A stretch of DNA of 15,036 nucleotides from NCBI GenBank assembly GCA_044227705.1, contig JBGAWE010000102.1:1-15036 (forward strand), read 5' to 3'. Below, one piece after another: positions 1 through 7,342 of this stretch. The translations under genes were made by a program, and so were the position numbers. The notes beneath the pieces are model-generated. The model had not been told where the DNA came from. It saw only the letters and a program-made list of their open reading frames with translations, and searched no databases. The DNA is from JANOQP01 sp044227705 (GTDB lineage: Bacteria > Bacteroidota > Bacteroidia > Chitinophagales > Saprospiraceae). Numbering within the stretch: the stretch's first letter is position 1; every line of letters starts with the position of its first letter.

Positions 1-1315
1 CTTGCTTGCCCAACAATCGGAACATGTTTTTCTTGTAAGTCTCCACCCCCGGCTGGTCAAACGGGTTCACACCGAGGACGTAGCCCGACACAGCGCAGGC
101 CTTTTCAAAAAAGTAGAACAGTCGCCCAAGCCAATAAGCCGTCGCCTCCGGCACTCGGATGGCAAGGTTCGGAACGCCGCCCACGACATGCGCCTCGACT
201 GTCCCGGCATGCGCCATTTTGTTGACAAAATCCAAGTTTTTTCCGGTCAAATAATTCAACCCATCGGGGTCGCCCGGCTCGTTTTCGATGGTAAAATCCG
301 CCTCCGACCGTTCGATGTCGAGCGTCGTTTCGAGGAACATCCGGGGCCCGTCCTGGATGAACTGGCCGAGCGAATGCAGGTCAGTCGTGAAGTCAGCGGA
401 GGCGGTGAACAGGCCTTCCCCCCCCTTCCCCTCGCTTTCTCCGAAAAGTTGTTTCCACCATTCAGCGACGTAATGAAGCCTCGGCTCGTAATTCACCAGA
501 AGTTCGACGGACTTTCCTTTTCGATAAAAAAGATTGCGGACGGCGGCGTATTGGAGGCAGTCGTTTTGCCCAAACGGCCTCTTCGCGGCAACCCGTCCGT
601 CGGCCGCACCTTTCATAAGTTGCTGAATGTCAACCCCGTGTGCCGCCATCGGCAGCAGACCAACGGCCGTCAGGACGCTGAACCGGCCGCCCACGTCGTC
701 CGGCACGATGAAGGTCTCATAACCCTCCTCGTCGGCCAGTTTTTTGAGGGCGCCGCGAGACCGGTCGGTCGTCGCGTAGATGCGCTCTTTCGCGCCTTCG
801 CGGCCGTTGCGGCGCTCGAGTTCCTTTTTCAAAATCCGAAAGGCGAGGGCTGGTTCCGTTGTCGTGCCGGATTTCGAAATAACGTTTATTGAAAAATCCC
901 GCTCGCCGATGACGTCGAGCAGGTGGCGGAGCTGGGTGCCGCTGATGTTCGTCCCGGCGAAGTGAACTTCCACACCCGCGCCAATTTTCCTGCGTGATTT
1001 TTCTGACAAAAGGTTGTGAAACGAGTGGCCGCAAAACTCCATGGCCGCCTTTGCCCCGAGGTAGGAGCCGCCGATGCCGACGACGACCAAAACCTTCGAC
1101 TGCCGCCTGATTTTCCGCGCTGCAGCCCGGATTCGGCGGAACTCCTCGCGGTCGTATTTCACCGGCAGGTCGAGCCAGCCGAGAAAGTCGTTGCCGGGGC
1201 CGGTGCGGCTTTCGAGCAGCTTAGCGGCGGCAGCGACCTCTTTTTCGATGGGTTTCAGTTCGCCGGGGAAGAAGAACTGGGCGGCGTTGGACAGGTCGAA
1301 AGTGATTTTTTCCAT
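1..1315 (-). CDS. pgi: Glucose-6-phosphate isomerase (3' end cut by window edge)
   Basis: Cytosolic enzyme that interconverts glucose-6-phosphate and fructose-6-phosphate in glycolysis and gluconeogenesis. The reverse strand reads without a stop from ATG at 1315 (MEKITFDLSNAAQF) to base 2, about 438 codons. The last residues seen, RLLGKQ, are close to the usual C-terminus of the Bacillus-type enzyme (about 450 aa), so only a few codons are missing. Diagnostic motifs are VVVGIGGSYLGAKA near residue 78, FAGTNISGT near 119, SKSGTTTEPALA at about 147, GESEGK near 293 (family catalytic Glu), DLHSLGQF with His314, and NPFDQPGVETYKK with Lys428. These match the Glu/His/Lys catalytic set of the short bacterial PGI family. 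The gene starts 57 bp after the upstream DUF5686 gene on the same strand, so cotranscription is possible, and I found no promoter in the gap. The identification is secure. Confidence 0.96.
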   Translation of the reverse strand, partial: MEKITFDLSNAAQFFFPGELKPIEKEVAAAAKLLESRTGPGNDFLGWLDLPVKYDREEFRRIRAAARKIRRQSKVLVVVGIGGSYLGAKAAMEFCGHSFHNLLSEKSRRKIGAGVEVHFAGTNISGTQLRHLLDVIGERDFSINVISKSGTTTEPALAFRILKKELERRNGREGAKERIYATTDRSRGALKKLADEEGYETFIVPDDVGGRFSVLTAVGLLPMAAHGVDIQQLMKGAADGRVAAKRPFGQNDCLQYAAVRNLFYRKGKSVELLVNYEPRLHYVAEWWKQLFGESEGKGGEGLFTASADFTTDLHSLGQFIQDGPRMFLETTLDIERSEADFTIENEPGDPDGLNYLTGKNLDFVNKMAHAGTVEAHVVGGVPNLAIRVPEATAYWLGRLFYFFEKACAVSGYVLGVNPFDQPGVETYKKNMFRLLGKQ

Positions 1316-1372
1316 CTTGCATTTGATAAAAACTGGTGGGCGAAAGTGAGGAATTTCCCCCAACCGGCGGCT

Positions 1373-3870
1373 TCAAATCCCAACGTGAAAGCCGAGCCGC
1401 AGCGAGATGTTCTCCCCGATTCGAGGCGAGGCCAGTTCTCCCCATCGGCTGTAAACCCCAAACCCGAGGCCCAGCCGGACGGCGTGCAGGTAGTTTATCC
1501 GAACGAGGTCGTCGAATTTCACCCCCGTCTCGAACAGCCCGCGTCGCGGGGTGAGAAAGCCCACGCCGAGGTGCCGCTCCGGGTTTTTCAGGTCGCCGAT
1601 GGCTGCGTTTTGGACGATGGAAATCAGCGGCTTTGACCATCCCATTTTCCAAAAAGGCGTTCCGATGGTTTGCTGGAAATAGACGCTCACGAAACGGTCG
1701 CTCAAAAAAAGTGTGTCCACATTCTGGAATGTTTGGCCGAAGGAGAAGAGCGCAAAACCGCTCCCGCTTCCCCGGTTGATGGTGAACAACCGCGAAATTG
1801 GCGAGCTTCCGACCACCGCCCCAGCCGTCACCACCCAATCGAGCCGCCCGAGACCTCGAACCGGAACATGCTGCTCCAGCAACAACTCGAACCTGTCGTA
1901 GCCGAACCGGCCGCCGAGAATGTCCGAAAAACCGCGGACCCAGCGAACCTGCACGTCGGGCCATCGGTTGGTCGGAGCGACGGGTTTGCCGAGGAGCAGT
2001 TGCCCCCTTTTCATCCTCGAAAATTTCACGGTCAGCCCGGCCTCGGCGAAGCGAAATCTGCCAATGCTGTCCGCCGCCGCGTCGCTCTTCATATAATAAT
2101 AGGTGTAGCGCGGCCGGTCGAGGCTGGACGCGAGGACGGCGGCGGCTGTGACGCTCGGCCCGAGGCGGCTGCCCAGCTCGGCGCGGACGGCACGCAAATC
2201 GTCGACTTGGTTCGCATAATAATTCCCGCCGACGAGGCCCGCCGTCGTCTGCGAGAGCGCGCCCGGTGGCAACAGCTCCTGCTCTGCGCCGAGCGCGGCG
2301 AACGTCTCGCTCTGCCTGCGGATTCGGTATTGGAGGTAGGTCGCGGCTTTCCACGTCCGGTCGCGCAGGCCGTAGCCCGCCCAGCCGGTCCAGAGCCAGC
2401 GCGTCTTTCTTTTTTCGATCAAAAAAGGGTTCGAGGTCGTCAGCCCGATGCCGAGGCGGGCGCGCTCAAATTGGTTGAACTTGACGAGCCGGTTGATGTC
2501 GATGCGCACCGGCCATCCTTCTTTGATGGGCAAAATCCCGTTCGCGGTGATTGCCAAGAGGTTGGCGAATCGATCCATTCGCCATCGGTCGCCGAGGCTG
2601 TCGAGGTGGCGATAGGTGGCGAGGTCGCGGCGGGTGAGCGGTTCGAGGCGCAGCGGTAGCCAGCGCGCGGAGTCGCGGCTGACGGAGCTTTTTTCCATCG
2701 TCAAAGGCTGGACGGGGTCGAAATCCCTCGGCCCGAAGGGCGGGTTGAGCCGCACATCGGCCATCCGGTTCCGTCCGACGATTTGCATCCCGACGAAGGG
2801 CGATGGGTATTTTTCGTTGACAATCGCATAGTTCATCATCGTCGGGAACCAGTGGCCGAGGCCGGTCGCCGTGTCTGTCAGAAAAGAGAACTCCTGTTCA
2901 AGGCTGATATCCGTCAGCTTCCGGTCGGCCGGCTCGACGACCATGTTTTGCAGGGCATATTGGTTGGAGTTGATGGAAAACCGGCCTTTCAAACCCTCGA
3001 AGGCGTGGCCTTTTCGCGGCCAAAATGAGATTCCCCAGACCGTGTCGCGGCCGACGAGCGTCGTGTCCATCATCAAAAAATGGTACCGCGACGGGCTGCC
3101 CGGAGAGATGGGGTTGAGGAACTGCAGCCCCATGATGGGGAGGAAGTCGCGGGCGAAGGAGAACGGTTGGAGCTGCGTCCCGGCCGCCGTAATGAGCGAG
3201 GTCTTGAAGCCCGATGCACGGCTCAACAGGACGGTCTCCTGCCGCCGGTCGGGGAAGCGGAAGCGCAGGTCAGTGGCCGATTCCATCAGGAAAAAGTGGA
3301 GGCTGTCGGCGTGCGAGGCCGGGCGGGCAAGAGGCGTTTGAGCGATTTTTATCAGCCTCTCCTTTATTGCAAACTTGTTTTTCGGCTTTTCGAGCGCGGT
3401 CGAATCGGGCAGGAGGTCGACGGCGACCTTTAGATAGGTCGTGCAGCGGAAGCCGTCGAGCCGCTCGGGGTCGTTCTCGGCCCGGTGCTCGACGGCGAGG
3501 CGGACGATGCGGTGCGCCGGGTTCTCACCCGGCCGGATGGTCACTTCGGCGATGTCGGCAGAGACGGGTCTGAGTCGGATTTCGAGCGGGCCGCTCTGTT
3601 TTTTCAAAAAATCGGCGGCCAAGCTTTTCGGCTCGAAGCCGATGCATCGGAAGGTGAGCGAGCCGATTTCCTTTTTGGAAAAGACCTCGAAACGGCCGTC
3701 GATGTCGCTCAAAAAGCCCTGCGCCGCGCCGTCGTCGACGAGGATGGAGACGAACGCCAGCGGCTCGCCGTCGGCATCTGCGACCGTCCCCGAGAAGCGG
3801 GTCTGGGCCTGCATTTGGCCCAAAATCAAACAAAGGAAAAGCAGTTTGGNNNNNGTTTGGCGGCTTGCAT
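1373..3870 (-). CDS. DUF5686 / carboxypeptidase-regulatory-like domain protein, exported; start region interrupted by an assembly gap
   Basis: The open frame runs from 3829 (a TTG codon) to the stop at 1373, 818 aa, but 3829 is not a convincing start. ATG at 3870 becomes in-frame if the 5 Ns and one copy of the flanking duplicated 6-mer are removed. The protein then has 828 aa and begins MQAAKLLFLCLILGQMQAQ, an excellent Sec signal peptide. Next comes a carboxypeptidase-D-regulatory-like beta-sandwich (about 21-105; FSGTVADADGEPLAFVSI, then SDIDGRFEV and LTFRCIGFE). The stretch ENPAHRIVRLAVEHRAENDPE (about 110-130) is typical of the DUF5686 family as I remember it. The C-terminal half is rich in alternating aromatic strands (for example YTYYYMKS, DRFVSVYFQQT) and ends ISLRLGFHVGI, as expected of an outer-membrane beta-barrel. 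The function of this Bacteroidota family is not established to my knowledge. It is divergent from the operon at 3946 and lies directly upstream of pgi. Confidence 0.85.
3850..3854. other. Assembly gap (5 N) flanked by a duplicated 6-mer
   Basis: Five Ns separate the sequence ending gcagtttgg from gtttggcggcttgcat, so gtttgg occurs on both sides. The simplest reading is two contig ends that overlap by 6 bp and were joined with filler instead of being merged. Collapsing the repeat (removing 11 bp) restores one continuous reading frame and a signal peptide for the minus-strand gene. The true length of the gap is therefore probably negative. Confidence 0.8.
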
Positions 3871-3888
3871 CGGGCGGTTCTAACTTTG
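3856..3888 (+). promoter_or_regulatory. Bacteroidota-type promoter (TTTG-N21-TAnnTTTG) for the 3946 operon
   Basis: TAACTTTG at 3881-3888 matches the Bacteroidota -7 element TAnnTTTG exactly. TTTG at 3856-3859 lies 21 bases upstream, within the accepted spacing for the -33 element. Transcription would start near 3893-3896, giving a 5' leader of about 50 nt before ATG 3946. The -33 element lies inside the first codons of the divergent gene and directly beside the assembly gap. Both elements are on the right of the gap, so their spacing is unaffected by it. The leader is very G/C-rich (gtggggcggggcg, then cgcccgcccgcc) and could fold. Confidence 0.6.
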
Positions 3889-3945
3889 TGGGGCGGGGCG
3901 AAAAACGGCCTTTAGCTGCAAACGCCCGCCCGCCATCCCCATTTT

Positions 3946-4710
3946 ATGAAGCAAATTCCCATCCCTTTTTTCGCGCTGATGCTGGCCATTTCGGCCTGCG
4001 GCGACCGCAAGACCGGCGACCTCGTGCCCGACGAGACGCCCGCCTACCTGCCCCTCGAAATCGGCCGCTGCGTCACCTACGCCGTCGACTCCATCATCTA
4101 CGACAGTGACGGGCAGGGCGGCATCAAGACGGACACCAACCGCTTTTTTGCCAAAGAAATCCTGACCGACACCTTCCGCGACGCGGCGGGCAACCTCGCC
4201 TTCCGATTGGAAAGATTCGAGCGGCCCGACGAGCTGCACGACTGGCTCATCCACGACGTGTGGGCGGTGCAACGGGTTGACCATCAATCGGTTAGAACGG
4301 AGGAGAACCTGCGATACATCAAGCTCGTCCATCCCCTCGACCGCCGCTCGGAATGGGACGGGCTGGCCTTCATCGACCGCGAGCAGGTCATCGAAATCGC
4401 GGGGGAGCCAATGGACTTGTTCAAAGGCTGGCTCACAGAGGTCGACACGGTGGACAAGCCGCGAGCGGTTGGGAACTTCTCTTTTGACTCGACGCTCGTG
4501 TTGCGTGAGGCTGATTATGACGACAAGGTCGACCGGCGGTTTTCAAAAGAGATTTATGCCAAAAACGTCGGCCTGGTTTTCCGCGAACAGTGGCTGCTGC
4601 ACTCGCGCTGCGCCGACAAGGGCGACCTCGCCCCGTGCGCGGGCAAGCCCTGGGAGGACATCGCGGGGAAGGGGTTCATCCTGCGGCAGGTGGTGGTCGA
4701 TTTTCAATGA
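3946..4710 (+). CDS. Hypothetical lipoprotein
   Basis: A 254-aa protein with a lipoprotein signal: MKQIPIPFFALMLAISAC, with the lipobox I-S-A-C placing the lipidated Cys at residue 18. It should be anchored in the periplasmic face of a membrane or on the cell surface. The mature part begins GDRKTGDLVPDETPAYLPL and is a mixed alpha/beta protein without an enzymatic motif I recognise. The C-terminal part (KEIYAKNVGLVFREQWLL, then GKGFILRQVVVDFQ) resembles uncharacterised Bacteroidota lipoproteins that I know only by pattern. Two cysteines near the C-terminus (SRC, APC) could pair. The start is supported by the signal peptide and the promoter at 3881. No Shine-Dalgarno is visible, which is normal for the phylum. 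It is the first gene of a probable three-gene operon, and its TGA overlaps the next ATG (ATGA at 4707-4710), suggesting translational coupling. Confidence 0.85.
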   Translation: MKQIPIPFFALMLAISACGDRKTGDLVPDETPAYLPLEIGRCVTYAVDSIIYDSDGQGGIKTDTNRFFAKEILTDTFRDAAGNLAFRLERFERPDELHDWLIHDVWAVQRVDHQSVRTEENLRYIKLVHPLDRRSEWDGLAFIDREQVIEIAGEPMDLFKGWLTEVDTVDKPRAVGNFSFDSTLVLREADYDDKVDRRFSKEIYAKNVGLVFREQWLLHSRCADKGDLAPCAGKPWEDIAGKGFILRQVVVDFQ

Positions 4711-5681
4711 GCATGGTCTGGTTCGGCATCGCAAAGCTCCTTTTTAAAGTCGCCTTCCGGCTGCGGTTCGAGTACCCGAGGAACTTCCGGTCTTTAAAAG
4801 AAAGGATTGATTTCCACTCGAAAACCGGCCCGGCCGGCAGCGGACTGAACCTCCGGAAGCTCCGCTTCTACAGCCGCGTGGCGACCATCTCGCTGGCCTG
4901 TTTGGAGGAACTGCAGGGCAAAAAAGCGGCCACCAACCGGCGCCAGGCGATGCTCCTCGGCTGCGGCATCAGCCCGATTCTGGACGACCTGATGGACGAA
5001 AAGGGCTATTCCGGCCCTGAAATCGGGCAGCTTGTTCAAAAAAAACAGGTTCGCGGACGGATGGAAGAGCGCGTGGTCATCGGCTTGATGGACGACCTCG
5101 ATCGCGTCGCGCCCGAAATCCGCCGGTCCGAGATTTGGGAGGAGGCGATCCGGTTTCAGATTGCTGGAAACCAAAAATCCGGCCGGCGGCTGACCCGCAG
5201 GGAGCTCGAAACGGCGACCTTCGGCAAGGGCGGCAACATCGTCCTCCTCGGCATGCTCGCCTCGACGCCCGAGCTGGTTTCGAGCGACGACGGTCGGGCC
5301 GCATTTTTCAGCCTCGGCTCGACCATCCAGTTTATCGACGACCTTTTCGATGTCTGGAAGGACCGCGAGGACGGGCAGCAAACCCTCGTGACCAATTGCG
5401 GCGATGTGGAGGAGCTTCGGCTCCTTTTTGAAAAAATGACTTCCGAGACCGATGCGCTGCTGCGGCGATTGTCGCTGGAGAAGGGGAGGGTGGAGCTTTT
5501 CCTTTTTGAGGTGCGGTGTTTCACGAGTCTCGGGCGGGTGGCCTTGCGGCAGCTTTTGGAGGTTCAAAAAAGGAACAGCGGGCTGCTCGAGGTTGAAAAA
5601 CACACCCGACAGGAACTGGTGACTGACATGGAAAAATGGCGGAACCGGAAGGAGTACTTGAGGCTGGTCTTGTTCAATTAA
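4707..5681 (+). CDS. Class I isoprenoid-synthase-fold protein (predicted prenyltransferase/terpene-synthase-like)
   Basis: A 324-aa, mostly helical, soluble-looking protein. The start is ATG 4707, overlapping the upstream TGA as ATGA; ATG 4713 is a possible alternative. There are two Asp-rich motifs with the spacing of a class I trans-isoprenoid-synthase fold. The first is ILDDLMDE, with DDxxD at about 93-97. The second is QFIDDLFDVWKDREDG at about 208-223, whose D-xxx-D-xxx-D/E-x-G pattern resembles the second Mg2+-diphosphate motif of the squalene/phytoene synthase branch. A helix-break GKGGN follows at about 173. By family knowledge such enzymes bind prenyl diphosphates through Mg2+ at these aspartates; substrate and product cannot be read from the sequence. 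There is no transmembrane array, which argues against UbiA-type prenyltransferases despite the similar DDxxDxxxD look. It sits between an exported lipoprotein and an exported TPR protein, with no other isoprenoid gene nearby. Confidence 0.75.
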   Translation: MSMVWFGIAKLLFKVAFRLRFEYPRNFRSLKERIDFHSKTGPAGSGLNLRKLRFYSRVATISLACLEELQGKKAATNRRQAMLLGCGISPILDDLMDEKGYSGPEIGQLVQKKQVRGRMEERVVIGLMDDLDRVAPEIRRSEIWEEAIRFQIAGNQKSGRRLTRRELETATFGKGGNIVLLGMLASTPELVSSDDGRAAFFSLGSTIQFIDDLFDVWKDREDGQQTLVTNCGDVEELRLLFEKMTSETDALLRRLSLEKGRVELFLFEVRCFTSLGRVALRQLLEVQKRNSGLLEVEKHTRQELVTDMEKWRNRKEYLRLVLFN

Positions 5682-5696
5682 AATTTCCAAAAACCC

Positions 5697-7199
5697 ATGT
5701 CGAGCATTTCCCGATTCATCATAACCGCTTGTCTGTCAATGGTTTTGATCCATGACCTGACGGCCGGCAAATACTATGACCTCACGCCGACGGCCCGCTC
5801 GGCATACGACCTCGTGCACAGCCTGCGGTTCGACGAGGCGGCCGAAAAAATTTCCAAGCTCAAAAGAGAAGAACCTGACAACCTCATCGTCGGGCTGGTG
5901 GAAGACCATCTCGACTTCCTCAAAGTGCTGATCAGCTCAGACGAGGCGACGTTTCAGGGCCTTGAAAAGGGCAAGTCGGCGCGGCTGGCGGAACTGGAAA
6001 AGGGGGACAAGGGCAGCCCGTACTATCTTTTTTCGCAGGCGGTCGTGCGGCTGCACTGGGCGGTTTTGAACGGGAAATACGGCCGTTACCTCGCCGCGAT
6101 TTCCGACGTGAAAAGCTCGTACAAACTGCTGACGGCCAACCAGAAGCGTTTCCCGGATTTCAAGGCCAACCTCCTGCCGCTCGGCGTGATGCACGCACTC
6201 GTCGGGACGGTGCCGGAGGAGTACCGTTGGGCGGCGCGGCTGGTCGGCGGCATGGAGGGGACGGTCGGGCAGGGGATGGGCGAGGTGGAGGAGGTCATCG
6301 AGTTTTCCAAAAAGGAGAAGAATTTCCCGTTCGCCGAGGAGGCGCTGGTGACCTATTCCTTTCTCATCATGCACCTCGGCAACGACGCGGAAAAAGGCTG
6401 GCAGACCCTCCAAATAAGCCGACTCGACCCAAAGGTGAACCCGCTCGCGGCATTCGCACTGGCCAACCTCGCGCTCAAAAGCGGGCGCAACGACAAGGTG
6501 ATTGAGCTGATGGAGGGGATGCCGGCGGGGAAGGAGTTTTACCCGTTCCCTTATAAAAATTTTCTGCTCGGGCTGGCCAAGCTCTACCGACTCGACGCGG
6601 ACGCGAACAAGCCTTTGGAGGCGTGGGCGGGCAACTCGGTCAGCGTTTTTTATGTCAAAGAGGGGCTGCAAAAACTGGCGTGGTTCCACCTCGTCAACGG
6701 GAACACCAGTGGCTATCGGTATTACATAAACCTCTGCAAATCAAAGGGTTCGGACAGGATTGAGCCAGACAAGGCGGCCTTGATGGAGGCCGAATCGGGC
6801 GAGATGCCCAACCCAAAACTGCTGCGGGCGCGACTGCTTTTCGACGGCGGCTACTTTCAGCGGGCATTCGATTACCTGTCGTCGAAAGAACCGCTTTTCA
6901 CCCAGAAAAAGGAGCGGCTCGAGTTCGGCTATCGCATGGGCCGAATCCTCCAGAAACTCGGCCGGTCGTCGGAGGCCGTCGCCCGTTTCCAAAAAACCAT
7001 CGAGGAGGGTTCGGCCGAGCCGTACTATTACGCCTGCAACTCGGCCCTGCAAACAGGGGCGATTTACGAGGCGCAAAAGGACTATCCGAAGGCTCGGGAG
7101 TTCTATCGAAAATGCCTCGCCATCAACCCGCATGAATACGCGAGCGGGTTGCATCAACAGGCGAAAGCCGGGCTTTCTCGAATAAAAAAAGGGCAATAA
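5697..7199 (+). CDS. Exported tetratricopeptide-repeat protein
   Basis: A 500-aa protein starting at ATG 5697, 15 bp after the previous stop. The N-terminus (MSSISRFIITACLSMVLIHDLTAG) is a Sec signal peptide of about 24 residues. Its early Cys lies in the hydrophobic core, so I do not call it a lipoprotein. The rest is all-helical. TPR-like helix pairs are visible near 34-75 (ARSAYDLVHSLRFDEAAEKI) and most clearly at about 400-480 (YRMGRILQKLGRSSEAVARF; then AQKDYPKAREFYRKCLAINP). The middle part carries less regular helices, including LPLGVMHALVGTVPEEYRWA. It is probably a periplasmic or outer-membrane-associated scaffold that binds a protein partner, possibly a product of the same operon; this is inference. 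It is the last gene of the operon, and its stop codon lies inside a candidate terminator stem. Confidence 0.85.
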   Translation: MSSISRFIITACLSMVLIHDLTAGKYYDLTPTARSAYDLVHSLRFDEAAEKISKLKREEPDNLIVGLVEDHLDFLKVLISSDEATFQGLEKGKSARLAELEKGDKGSPYYLFSQAVVRLHWAVLNGKYGRYLAAISDVKSSYKLLTANQKRFPDFKANLLPLGVMHALVGTVPEEYRWAARLVGGMEGTVGQGMGEVEEVIEFSKKEKNFPFAEEALVTYSFLIMHLGNDAEKGWQTLQISRLDPKVNPLAAFALANLALKSGRNDKVIELMEGMPAGKEFYPFPYKNFLLGLAKLYRLDADANKPLEAWAGNSVSVFYVKEGLQKLAWFHLVNGNTSGYRYYINLCKSKGSDRIEPDKAALMEAESGEMPNPKLLRARLLFDGGYFQRAFDYLSSKEPLFTQKKERLEFGYRMGRILQKLGRSSEAVARFQKTIEEGSAEPYYYACNSALQTGAIYEAQKDYPKAREFYRKCLAINPHEYASGLHQQAKAGLSRIKKGQ

Positions 7200-7236
7200 A
7201 GGGAATAGGGGTGCTTGCTTATTGCTGTTTTTTTTT
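7193..7236 (+). terminator. Candidate intrinsic terminator after the three-gene operon
   Basis: The arms GCAATAA (7193-7199) and TTATTGC (7219-7225) are perfect reverse complements. One further G-T wobble pair is possible at the base. They are followed by TG and a run of nine T (7228-7236). The stem is short and AT-rich and the loop is long (19 nt), so it is weaker than a classical terminator. The stop codon TAA forms the inner end of the left arm. Confidence 0.45.
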
Positions 7237-7342
7237 GCAAACAAAAATAGGCCAATAGAATGATTAAAAATTTATAGAAAACCTGTTTTTCGACAACCCT
7301 GAACCTCGACCGAAAATTCATTCACCATAATACGCTTTGACT
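7200..7342 (+). other. AT-rich intergenic region upstream of the large secreted-protein gene
   Basis: This 143-bp stretch is clearly more AT-rich than its surroundings (for example attaaaaatttatagaaaacc at about 7263-7283). It probably carries the promoter of the next gene, because the preceding operon appears to terminate here. I could not find an exact TAnnTTTG element with a matching -33 box. The nearest look-alike, TA-cgc-TTTG at 7331-7339, has the wrong internal spacing and lies only three bases before the ATG. Confidence 0.4.

Noticed and set aside
2..892. Plus-strand open frame of 296 codons at the left edge
   Set aside because: It is the complement of pgi, whose reverse-strand frame shows all catalytic motifs.
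1221..2354. Minus-strand open frame of 377 codons overlapping the end of the DUF5686 gene and the start of pgi
   Set aside because: Arg-rich out-of-frame reading with no recognisable motif, overlapping two well-supported genes on the same strand.
4590..4706. Extended N-terminus for the isoprenoid-fold protein from an ATG at 4590
   Set aside because: The extra 39 codons overlap the end of the lipoprotein gene and read as Arg/Gly-rich shadow. ATG 4707 with the ATGA overlap is the natural start.
5697..5768. Lipobox-like I-T-A-C in the TPR protein signal
   Set aside because: The Cys is at residue 12, within the hydrophobic core, with a further hydrophobic stretch after it. An ordinary Sec signal peptide fits better.
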